Below are positions 15,029-22,573 of a stretch of DNA of 64,000 nt, piece after piece. Where the stretch lies: contig ONIY01000020.1 in assembly GCA_900318065.1 (NCBI GenBank), positions 1-64,000 of the forward strand, in the 5' to 3' direction. This stretch comes from an uncultured Prevotellaceae bacterium (GTDB taxonomy: Bacteria > Bacteroidota > Bacteroidia > Bacteroidales > Muribaculaceae). Numbering within the stretch: position 1 is the first letter of the stretch; each line of letters begins with the position of its first letter. The notes under the pieces were generated by a model. That model had not been told where the DNA came from, searched no databases, and worked only from the letters and a program-made list of their open reading frames with translations. The position numbers and the translations under genes were made by a program.

Positions 15029-17248
15029 TTACTTTGCTAAGTCGGGGTTGGTGATGTGGAGGTTCTCCTGCTTCTTGGGCATGGGAGTGGGTTCTCCCTT
15101 GGTCTCCTCGGCCTTGATTTTGGCGATAGAGTCTTGCTGGAGCTTGTAGGCCTTGGCAGCCTCGCTGCCTGGCTTGAGCCAGGTGTCGAGCCAGCGGAAG
15201 TACTCGCGATGCCACATGAGGGCATTCTGTGGCTTGAGAATCCAGTGGTTCTCCTCGGGGAAGAGGAGCATGCGCGATGGAATGCCACGAATTTGTGCGG
15301 CATCAAATGCCTGGCAAGCCTGAGTGAAGACGATGCGATAGTCGAGTTCGCCAGCAGTAATCATGATGGGTGTGTTCCAGTTCTGGACGAAGTTCTTGGG
15401 ATTGGCCTCGTTGTAGGTCTTCATGGCCTTAGCGTTGTCCTTCTCCCAGCATGGACCACCAAGATCCCACTGAGTGAACCACAACTCTTCGGTCTCAAGG
15501 TATTGGGCCTCGAGGTTGAAGATGCCGGCGTGAGCCAGGAAGCAGGCAAACATGTTGTTGTGGTTTCCTGCGAGCCAGTAAACCGAGTAGCCGCCGTAGC
15601 TTGCACCCACAGCACCCATGCGGTCGCCGTCGATGTAGGGCTGTTGTTTCATGTAGGTGGCTGCACTCATGTAGTCCTTCATGTTTTGGCCTCCGTAGTC
15701 ACCACTGATTTGAGCGTTCCACTCGGTGCCAAATCCTGGCAAGCCGCGGCGGTTAGGAGCGATGACAACATATCCCTGGCTTGCCATGAGGCGGAAGTTC
15801 CAGCGATAAGAGAAGAACTGGCTCACTGGTGATTGTGGACCGCCCTCGCAGAAGAAGATTGAAGGATACTTCTTGTTGGGATCGAAGTTGGGAGGAAGAA
15901 CCACCCACACTGTCATATCCTTGCCGTCGGTGGTCTTGACAATCTCCTTGCGCATCTCTATTGAGTCGAGCTTGGCAAGCATGTCGTCGTTGACATGTGA
16001 GAGTTGAACTGGCTCTTTGCCCATCTCCATAGCGAAGATCTCGTTGGGCTCGGCATAGTTGTGGCGCAGGGTGATGACCTTGCCGTCCTTCATGGGAACG
16101 ATGGCGGCATAGTCGTGCCAGTCGCTCATGCCGGGATTGACGGTGTCAACCTGCTGGGTGGCTACGTCGATGCGGAACATTGGGATAGTGCCCTGATAGG
16201 GGGCAAGGAAGTAGATGTACTTGCCGTCGGGCGACCAGGCGAGGTCGTCGGCACTGTAGTCCCAGTTCTCGGTGAGGTCTTTCTTCTCGCCACTCTTGAG
16301 GTCGAGCAGGAAGATGCGGTTCTTGTCGGCCTCATAGCCGTCGTGTTCCATCGACAGGAAAGCAACTTTGTCCTTGAAGACGCGAGGATTAGTGTCATAG
16401 CCCATCATGCCCTCGGTGAGGTTCTTCTCGGTCTTGCCGCTTGCTATGTCATAGAGGTAGAGGTCGCTGTTGGTAGAGAAGGCATATTCCTTGCCTGTCT
16501 TCTTGCGGCAGGTGTAGATGACTTTCTTGCTATCGGCAGTCCAGTCAAACGACTCAACGCCACCCCATGGGCGCATGGGCGACTCATACTGAGTGCCTTC
16601 GAGGATGTCTTTGGGGTCTTTAACTACGTTGCCAGTGAAGTCGGCAACAAAGGGATGGGGCACTGCGGTCACCCACTCGTCCCAGTGCTTGTACATCAGG
16701 TCGTCGATGAGGCGGGCCTGAGCCTTGTCGAGGTCGGGGTAGTTGTCAAGGGGCTGGGTCTTGCCATATTGCACTGTGCTGATGAGCAGGATCTTGGTGC
16801 CATCGGGTGAGATGCTGAATCCCTCAATGCCGTTCTCCATCTCGCTCACGGGTTTGCGGCTGCTGCCGTCGGCTTTCATTACCCAAACCTGGGGTTTGGA
16901 GTCTTCCTTGGCAGGGTCACGATACATGAAGGCAATCATGGCGCCCTCGTTGATCCACACGGCATTGCTCTCGCTGCCAGGGGTGTTGGTGATGTTAACG
17001 GCGGGTGTCTTGCCGTCAACGTCCATTACCCACAGGTCGCTGCTGCCCTTGTTCTCTTTTACGTCTTGGTAGTTCACGTTGAAAAGGATGCGTGTTCCGT
17101 CGGGCGAGAGTTGAGGGTCACTCACTCGTCCCAATGCCAGCAGCACCTCGGGGGTGAATTTTCCATCTTTGATTTCAATGGCTTGATTTCCACCAGCATT
17201 ATCACCGCCACCGTTGGAAGCCGAGTTACAGGCAGTTAATGCCATCAA
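15029..17248 (-). CDS. S9 prolyl-oligopeptidase family peptidase (DPP5-like), lipoprotein signal frameshifted
   Basis: 739 residues from a TTG at 17248 (ATG at 17245). The N-terminal two thirds is a WD40-like propeller with SPDGTRILF and SPDGKYIYF blades. The C-terminal alpha/beta hydrolase has nucleophile Ser550 in GASYGGYS, Asp636 in AGELDYRI and His668 in EENHW. This is the layout of periplasmic dipeptidyl-peptidase 5 of Bacteroidetes, which trims peptides in asaccharolytic growth. The N-terminus LMALTACNS is a lipobox with nothing before it. An ATG at 17273 starts MKLLKSTS in another phase and stops after 15 codons. One indel would join it to give a normal lipoprotein signal. So the gene may be inactive for export, or the sequence may hold an error. 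Confidence 0.88.
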   Translation of the reverse strand: MMALTACNSASNGGGDNAGGNQAIEIKDGKFTPEVLLALGRVSDPQLSPDGTRILFNVNYQDVKENKGSSDLWVMDVDGKTPAVNITNTPGSESNAVWINEGAMIAFMYRDPAKEDSKPQVWVMKADGSSRKPVSEMENGIEGFSISPDGTKILLISTVQYGKTQPLDNYPDLDKAQARLIDDLMYKHWDEWVTAVPHPFVADFTGNVVKDPKDILEGTQYESPMRPWGGVESFDWTADSKKVIYTCRKKTGKEYAFSTNSDLYLYDIASGKTEKNLTEGMMGYDTNPRVFKDKVAFLSMEHDGYEADKNRIFLLDLKSGEKKDLTENWDYSADDLAWSPDGKYIYFLAPYQGTIPMFRIDVATQQVDTVNPGMSDWHDYAAIVPMKDGKVITLRHNYAEPNEIFAMEMGKEPVQLSHVNDDMLAKLDSIEMRKEIVKTTDGKDMTVWVVLPPNFDPNKKYPSIFFCEGGPQSPVSQFFSYRWNFRLMASQGYVVIAPNRRGLPGFGTEWNAQISGDYGGQNMKDYMSAATYMKQQPYIDGDRMGAVGASYGGYSVYWLAGNHNNMFACFLAHAGIFNLEAQYLETEELWFTQWDLGGPCWEKDNAKAMKTYNEANPKNFVQNWNTPIMITAGELDYRIVFTQACQAFDAAQIRGIPSRMLLFPEENHWILKPQNALMWHREYFRWLDTWLKPGSEAAKAYKLQQDSIAKIKAEETKGEPTPMPKKQENLHITNPDLAK

Positions 17249-17332
17249 TGCTAGTTGATTTTAGTAGTTTCATGAAATAGTTGTTAATAAAGTGTTTATA
17301 TTAGAAAAATTTAGTTTTCGCCTAATAAAATG

Positions 17333-17340
17333 CAAAATTA
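17333..17340 (-). promoter_or_regulatory. -7 element for the S9 peptidase gene
   Basis: The - strand TAATTTTG lies 60 bp before the ATG at 17273. No matching -33 element is seen. Confidence 0.4.
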
Positions 17341-17416
17341 GCGAAAAATAATTGATTTTCCGCTAATTTCGCTGTTGTTTTTTCAATTCAAGATTTATTT
17401 TTACTTTTTTACTTTT

Positions 17417-19507
17417 TCACATTTTAAGTCCAACGCCCAGGAAGATGCTCCGTGGCAGCGATGGTCCATAGATATAGGCACTGTCGCGCTCGGGACCTGG
17501 GTCGAGGTCTTTCTGGAACTGGTTGAAGATATTGGAGATACCGGCATTCACATTCATTTGCAAGCGTCTTGAGATTTTGAAGGAGTAAGAAACCTTCATG
17601 TTCATGTTCCAAAAGGTGGGAGTGGTGACTTCCTCATCGATGGGCGTTCCGCTGCCTTCATGGTGCTGAACCAGCATTGAGCCTGTGCATGTGCCTGTCA
17701 GGTCGATGTCGAATCTCTTGAACGGGGTGATTTTTACGTTGCAATATCCATAGGCGTTAGGTGTGCGAAACATGCGGCGCTGGGGTGCTACGTAGTCGCT
17801 CCATTGCTCGGGCTCGTTATAACGGCTTTGCTGGAATGTGGCTCCCAATTCCAGGTCTAAGTATTTTGAGAACATGAAATCGAGAGTGGTCGATATTCCC
17901 ATCACTTTGGCTCCGCTGCCATTGTAGCGCTCAATGATTGCACATCCTTGCTCATCGATAGTCTCGGTTTCCCGCTCGGCAAATACATTCGACAATGTTG
18001 TGTAAAATCCTTCAACCATCCAGTTGAAATTGGTGGTCCCAAAGGTGTGGTAACCGTTGGCCGAGAGGGTGACAGTGCGGCTGCGTTCTTCTTTCAAGCC
18101 ATCAGCAAGATGTATCTTGAAGCGGTTGCCCGCCGCCATTTCGATGTGCATCTCCTCGTCAAAGATTTGTGGTGCGCGAAATCCCTCGCCATAGGTGGCG
18201 CGCAGGGTGAGTTGCTTTGACGGGCTGTACCTCAAGTTAATACGTGGACTGAAGATAGCTTTTTCCACAAGGTTGTGCTTGTCGACGCGAGCGCCAATCA
18301 AGAAACTCCACATCTCGTTTTTCCACTCGTTCTGAAGGTAGGCACTGGTAATGTGGGTCGACTGCTTGGTCTCAAAGTTATAGCCTTGTGCAATATCTCT
18401 GAGCTTGTCGTTGTTATATTCCAGGCCCACAGTGAGTTGGGCGGGAAGAAACAGAAGGCGGTCAAAGCTGTATCGTCCCAGCGTTCCAAGCATCCAGGTA
18501 AGGTCGGTGGTGCGGCTGTAATATAATGAGGCGTCGGGGTCGGGGTCTTCATCGGTGCCATATCCACCAGTGTAGCTGTGGCGGTTTATTGAGGCAAGAG
18601 CGGCATAGACATCGTAGTGCCACTTGTGATTGGCGCTGGTCCATTCCCATGCCAAACTGGCATTGTGCATGTTGTGGCGGGCTTGTTCACACACATTGGC
18701 ATTCTCAGGCTTCTCGTGACGCTTGTTGCCACCGCGCCGGTTGTCGTGCATGAAATAATAGGTGAGCGACAACTTGGCACGGCTGGTGGGGTTGTAGAAC
18801 ATCTTTGTGCCTATCGACTGCAGTTCCAGTCGGGGCAGGGTGGTGTAATCGTCATCGTGGTGACTATAACCCTGGCGATAACGGTTGGTGGCAAAGACGG
18901 TGATGCCTCGAGTTAAATCGTCGTTGATAAGTGACGCGTTGAATGAGGTGTTGTTGTCAAAGGTGTTGCCGCATCCTATCGATGTCAGGCTGTGACTAAC
19001 CTCGAAACCATTGATGCTGGGTGTTCGGGTGAGAATGTTGATGGTTCCTGCTACCGACGAGGCTCCATAAAGCGCCGAACCGCCACCTCTCATAACCTCG
19101 ATTTGTTCAATCATGCTCGATGGCAACTGTTCGATGCCGTAGAGGTTGCTCACTGCCGAGAACACTGGACGGGAGTCAATAAGGATTTGTGAATAGTGTC
19201 CATCAAGGCCGTTGATGCGAGCCTGCTTGTAACCACAGTTGCTGCAGTCATCTTCAACGCGCACTCCTGGCTGATATGACAGGGCGTCGGCTACGCACTC
19301 GGCATTAACGGCGTTGAGCAATCGCTTGCCTGTGACTTGAATGTGAGCTGGTGCAAGTCGTTGCAGGGTAGCTGTGTGGTTGGCTGTGATAACGATGTTC
19401 CCTAAGTGTACGGTTTCTAAGGAGTCGTACTGCTCCTGTGCATGCATATTGATGCACACAATAGCCGCCATAGCAATGGCAGCCATAATGGTATGGTTGA
19501 TTTTCAT
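17417..19507 (-). CDS. TonB-dependent outer-membrane receptor
   Basis: 696 residues. A signal peptide (MKINHTIMAAIAMAAIVCINMHAQ) leads into a TonB-plug: IVITANHTATLQRLAP, VADALSYQPGVRVEDDCSNCGYKQARINGLDGHYSQILIDSRPVFS, IEQIEVMRGGGSALYGASSVAGTINI-type plug end. The rest is a 22-strand barrel with the usual C-terminal strand (SIFLGVGLKM). It is not a SusC-type receptor: it is too short and lacks the carboxypeptidase-like N-terminal domain. The CxxC in the plug and the His/Cys-rich protein encoded just upstream suggest a metal or metallophore as cargo. The cargo is inferred. The two genes share the promoter at 19927-19957. Confidence 0.9.
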   Translation of the reverse strand: MKINHTIMAAIAMAAIVCINMHAQEQYDSLETVHLGNIVITANHTATLQRLAPAHIQVTGKRLLNAVNAECVADALSYQPGVRVEDDCSNCGYKQARINGLDGHYSQILIDSRPVFSAVSNLYGIEQLPSSMIEQIEVMRGGGSALYGASSVAGTINILTRTPSINGFEVSHSLTSIGCGNTFDNNTSFNASLINDDLTRGITVFATNRYRQGYSHHDDDYTTLPRLELQSIGTKMFYNPTSRAKLSLTYYFMHDNRRGGNKRHEKPENANVCEQARHNMHNASLAWEWTSANHKWHYDVYAALASINRHSYTGGYGTDEDPDPDASLYYSRTTDLTWMLGTLGRYSFDRLLFLPAQLTVGLEYNNDKLRDIAQGYNFETKQSTHITSAYLQNEWKNEMWSFLIGARVDKHNLVEKAIFSPRINLRYSPSKQLTLRATYGEGFRAPQIFDEEMHIEMAAGNRFKIHLADGLKEERSRTVTLSANGYHTFGTTNFNWMVEGFYTTLSNVFAERETETIDEQGCAIIERYNGSGAKVMGISTTLDFMFSKYLDLELGATFQQSRYNEPEQWSDYVAPQRRMFRTPNAYGYCNVKITPFKRFDIDLTGTCTGSMLVQHHEGSGTPIDEEVTTPTFWNMNMKVSYSFKISRRLQMNVNAGISNIFNQFQKDLDPGPERDSAYIYGPSLPRSIFLGVGLKM

Positions 19508-19557
19508 TGGAGTAATTAGATGTGATTGTTTGTAAAAACTAATAAAACTTGAGCTTT

Positions 19558-19914
19558 CTACAAATAATCACATGGAGGGCCACGACCCTGGCATTGCCTT
19601 AAGGTTACTGCAGGCAATGATGGTGTCTTGACAATGACGTCATGGCAGTCAAGACGCTGTGGGATAAGGGTTTGGGTAGTGGGAATTGTGAAATGTTGAT
19701 TGCTGGTAATCTGGCACGATAAGCATGGATGCATGTGGTACTGGTCGCCCATGAAATGCCCCGAGTGGTGCACATGGTGGGCGCACATGTCGCAATTCAC
19801 TTCCTCAACCTCAACTAACTGAGGCTCATGGATGTGAACGGCATTCAGCCCTTGCATTGATAGCAGCACTATCAATAACAGCCAGCAATATGTCTTTTCA
19901 CGCAATGTGTTCAT
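19558..19914 (-). CDS. Small exported His/Cys-rich protein, likely metal-binding
   Basis: 118 residues from the ATG at 19914, where MNTLREKTYCWLLLIVLLSMQGLNA forms a signal peptide. An earlier ATG would place charged residues in front. The mature part has many potential ligands: HIHEP, CDMCAHHVHHSGHFMG, HMHPCLSCQ and QCQGRGPPC. Such clusters bind Zn, Cu, Ni or Co in known metal chaperones. No named family is recognised. It is first in a two-gene unit with the TonB receptor, so a role in delivering or sensing the metal at the cell surface is a reasonable inference. Confidence 0.65.
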   Translation of the reverse strand: MNTLREKTYCWLLLIVLLSMQGLNAVHIHEPQLVEVEEVNCDMCAHHVHHSGHFMGDQYHMHPCLSCQITSNQHFTIPTTQTLIPQRLDCHDVIVKTPSLPAVTLRQCQGRGPPCDYL

Positions 19915-19926
19915 GAATATTCTGTG

Positions 19927-19957
19927 CAAATTTAGTGTGTTTTTATTGAAAATCAAA
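19927..19957 (-). promoter_or_regulatory. Promoter of the His/Cys-rich protein and TonB receptor unit
   Basis: On the - strand TTTG (19954-19957), 19 bp, then TAAATTTG (19927-19934), 12 bp before the ATG at 19914. Confidence 0.7.
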
Positions 19958-20007
19958 AAAAGATATAAAAATGGCGCTTAAATGATAGAATATTCCAAAA
20001 TATTGCA

Positions 20008-20015
20008 TATATTTG
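20008..20015 (+). promoter_or_regulatory. -7 element for trpB2
   Basis: TATATTTG lies 28 bp before the ATG at 20044. The A/T-rich dyad-like GAATATTCC at about 19989 sits near the -33 position in place of a clear TTTG. Confidence 0.4.
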
Positions 20016-20043
20016 CACCGATATTCGGAAATCAAGAATAAAT

Positions 20044-21417
20044 ATGCATTCAATGGAAAAGAAAAAATTCTTATTGCAAGAGTGTTACATACCACAAGCA
20101 TGGTATAATGTCATCCCCGACATGGCAACAAAACCGTTGCCTTTAATTCATCCAGGAACAAAGAAACCACTTGGTGTGGATGATTTGAGTCCGCTGTTTT
20201 CAATAGCCGCCTCGGAGCAAGAGCTTAACACTACCGACAGGTGGATCGAAATCCCCGATGAGGTGAGAGATATGTATCGCATTTGGCGTCCTACGCCATT
20301 GGTTAGAGCAACTGGTCTGGAGAAAGCGCTTGACACTCCTGCTCACATATATTTCAAGAATGAGAGTGTTAGCCCTGTGGGCTCGCACAAGTTGAACTCG
20401 GCTATCCCGCAAGCCTACTATTGCAAGCAAGAGGGAGTGACTAATATCACCACCGAGACTGGTGCGGGCCAGTGGGGTGCGGCATTGTCGCTGGCGGCCA
20501 AGCACTTTGGGCTGGAACTGGCGGTATATATGGTAAAAATATCATATAACCAGAAGCCCTACCGGCGTTCTATTATGCAGACCTATGGCGCCGAGGTGAT
20601 TTCTTCTCCAAGCATGTCGACCAAGGCGGGACGCAAGATTATTACCTATAATCCCAATCATCAAGGGTCGCTTGGCACTGCAATAAGCGAGGCAGTGGAA
20701 CTGGCAATGAGCACGCCTAACTGCAAGTATGTCTTGGGCTCGGTGCTTAATCATGTGGCTCTGCATCAGACGGTTATTGGCCTTGAGGCAGAAAGGCAGA
20801 TGGAGATGGCAGGCGAGGCGCCCGATGTGGTTGTGGCTTGCTTTGGTGGAGGAAGCAACTTTTCGGGACTGGCGTTCCCCTTCTTGAGGCACAAACTCAA
20901 TGGGGAGAATACTGGCATGAGATTTGTCGCCGCCGAACCAGCTTCGTGCCCCAAGCTCACGCGAGGTATCTTCCAGTATGACTTTGGTGACGAGGCAGGG
21001 TATACGCCTCTCATCCCTATGTATACTCTTGGGCACAGTTTCCGTCCTGCCAACATCCATGCCGGTGGACTAAGGTATCATGGAGGTGGGGCGATTATCA
21101 GCCAGCTCAAGCGCGACGGATTGATTGAGGCTGTCGACATTCCTCAACTTGACTCTTTCAAGGCGGCAACTCTCTTTGCGCGATGTGAGGGCATAATTCC
21201 AGCGCCCGAGTCATCGCATGCCATTGCCGCTACTATCAATGAGGCACTTAAGTGTAAAGTGGCTGGGGAGAAGAAGAAGATTCTCTTCAACCTGTCGGGA
21301 CATGGACTTATCGACATGGCAGCATATGACCGATATTTTGCCAACGACCTGTCGAACTATGAGGTCACTGCCGATGAAATCGCTCAATCAACTAAAGATT
21401 TAGAGAAAATCTTGTGA
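20044..21417 (+). CDS. trpB2: TrpB-like pyridoxal-phosphate enzyme (TrpB2 type)
   Basis: 457 residues, the length of TrpB2 rather than the ~400 of TrpB1. It belongs to the fold type II PLP enzymes and makes tryptophan from indole and serine. The PLP lysine is in GSHKLNSA. The GAGQWGAAL loop, the phosphate loop CFGGGSNFSG and the C-terminal SGHGLIDM are present. The N-terminal extension (YNVIPDM...PLIHPGTKKPLG) is characteristic of the TrpB2 family. There is no trpA or other trp gene nearby, so it may salvage indole or act on another indole or serine derivative. It has its own promoter and no operon partner. Confidence 0.93.
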   Translation: MHSMEKKKFLLQECYIPQAWYNVIPDMATKPLPLIHPGTKKPLGVDDLSPLFSIAASEQELNTTDRWIEIPDEVRDMYRIWRPTPLVRATGLEKALDTPAHIYFKNESVSPVGSHKLNSAIPQAYYCKQEGVTNITTETGAGQWGAALSLAAKHFGLELAVYMVKISYNQKPYRRSIMQTYGAEVISSPSMSTKAGRKIITYNPNHQGSLGTAISEAVELAMSTPNCKYVLGSVLNHVALHQTVIGLEAERQMEMAGEAPDVVVACFGGGSNFSGLAFPFLRHKLNGENTGMRFVAAEPASCPKLTRGIFQYDFGDEAGYTPLIPMYTLGHSFRPANIHAGGLRYHGGGAIISQLKRDGLIEAVDIPQLDSFKAATLFARCEGIIPAPESSHAIAATINEALKCKVAGEKKKILFNLSGHGLIDMAAYDRYFANDLSNYEVTADEIAQSTKDLEKIL

Positions 21418-21430
21418 TGATTGAAAACAC

Positions 21431-21466
21431 AAAAAGTCAATGCCACTCTCATGTGAGGGTGGCATT
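21431..21466 (-). terminator. Terminator of the polysaccharide export gene
   Basis: An almost perfect 28-bp dyad (21439-21466, AATGCCACTCTCA facing TGAGGGTGGCATT with one G-U pair) is followed on the - strand by GACTTTTTGTGTTTT. It can also stop transcripts from the convergent trpB2. Confidence 0.7.
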
Positions 21467-21492
21467 GCTATGCTATGATATAAATGAGTGCC

Positions 21493-22305
21493 TTATTTTG
21501 TAAGCGTTATGATGAATGTGGCGATAGAGATGAGTGTGCCTACCGAAGACATTCCAAGCGACAGTGCGGGTGGAACATTCCACGACTGGCGGGCACGCGA
21601 ACTGTTGGGCTCAACATAGATGATGTCGTTTTGCTGCAAGTTGAAACTTGGCGACAGGATCATGTTCTTGTCGTTCATGTTCACGGTTTGGATTGAACGG
21701 CTGCCGTCGCTGTTGGTGCGAATAATCATCACGTTGTCGCGCTTGCCATGAATGGTAAGGTCGCCTGCCTGGGCAATGGCCTCAAGCAGGTTGAGACGGC
21801 CATTGGTGGCTTTGATGACGCCTGGATTCTTCACCTCGCCCAAGATGGATACCCTGAAGTTCTGGAAACGAACCTCAACGCCTGGGCGTTCAGTGAGATA
21901 GCGGGGATAGATTTGTGTGGCGATGTAGTCCTCAACAGCACTCTTGCTCATGCCGCCTATGTGTAGTGTACCCAGGAAGGGATACTCGATGTTGCCATTG
22001 GCATCCACGAGATAGTAATACATTGAGTTCTCGCTGTTGGAGTTGAGGTTGGTGTTACCGCCTCCCAGTTTAGAGATGTAGTCGCTCTTGTTGAAGGGTT
22101 TCACAGCCTCGGTGTTGCGGCTGATGACGTTGATTTGCAGCATGTCGCCAGGCATGACAACGGGGTCACTGGCCTTGGCTGCCGTCTGTAGCACCTCGGC
22201 TGGAAGCTGGTTGGCACCAATCATGTAAGGGATGTCCTTTTGAGTGTTGCAGCTGCTCAAGAGAAGGGCAGCAAGCATAATAAGAAAAAATGATTTTGAT
22301 TTCAT
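21493..22305 (-). CDS. Polysaccharide export lipoprotein (Wza/EpsA-like)
   Basis: 270 residues. A type II signal peptide ends in the lipobox LLLSSC. The Poly_export domain follows (DPVVMPGDMLQINVISRNTEAVKPF, YYLVDANGNIEYPFLGTLHIGGMSKSAVEDYI), then an SLBB repeat (VRFQNFRVSILGEVKNPGVIKATNGRLNLLEAIAQAGDLT). A hydrophobic C-terminal helix (GTLISIATFIITL) is in the position of the Wza outer-membrane helix. It is expected to form the outer-membrane channel for a capsule or exopolysaccharide. The inner-membrane tyrosine-kinase partner (Wzc) is not next to it, so it must work with genes elsewhere. It has its own promoter and terminator. Confidence 0.92.
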   Translation of the reverse strand: MKSKSFFLIMLAALLLSSCNTQKDIPYMIGANQLPAEVLQTAAKASDPVVMPGDMLQINVISRNTEAVKPFNKSDYISKLGGGNTNLNSNSENSMYYYLVDANGNIEYPFLGTLHIGGMSKSAVEDYIATQIYPRYLTERPGVEVRFQNFRVSILGEVKNPGVIKATNGRLNLLEAIAQAGDLTIHGKRDNVMIIRTNSDGSRSIQTVNMNDKNMILSPSFNLQQNDIIYVEPNSSRARQSWNVPPALSLGMSSVGTLISIATFIITLTK

Positions 22306-22351
22306 ATAATTGAGTTTTTTAGATTAATCATCGCTCATTGTTTTGAAGTTG

Positions 22352-22382
22352 CAAATTTATAGCATATTTGACAATTATCAAA
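22352..22382 (-). promoter_or_regulatory. Promoter of the polysaccharide export gene
   Basis: On the - strand TTTG (22379-22382), 19 bp, then TAAATTTG (22352-22359). It gives a leader of roughly 40 nt before the ATG at 22305. Confidence 0.7.
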
Positions 22383-22475
22383 ATAATAACACCATGTTTT
22401 TTGGCAACACGCAGTGATAATCTTAAAAAGTTGTTAAAAGATGTGCCTTTTTATATATATTTAAAATAATGTATG

Positions 22476-22483
22476 TAACTTTG
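22476..22483 (+). promoter_or_regulatory. -7 element for the hydBAC operon
   Basis: TAACTTTG lies 90 bp before the GTG at 22574. The leader contains a small stem, AACCC (22498-22502) with GGGTT (22512-22516). No good -33 match is visible, so activation by a regulator is possible. Confidence 0.45.
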
Positions 22484-22573
22484 TCTTGTTTTTTGAGAAC
22501 CCTATTAATTTGGGTTGTATAGCAAAGATTTTTAAAGAATTTTCAACTAATAACTAAAACAACAAATTACCCA

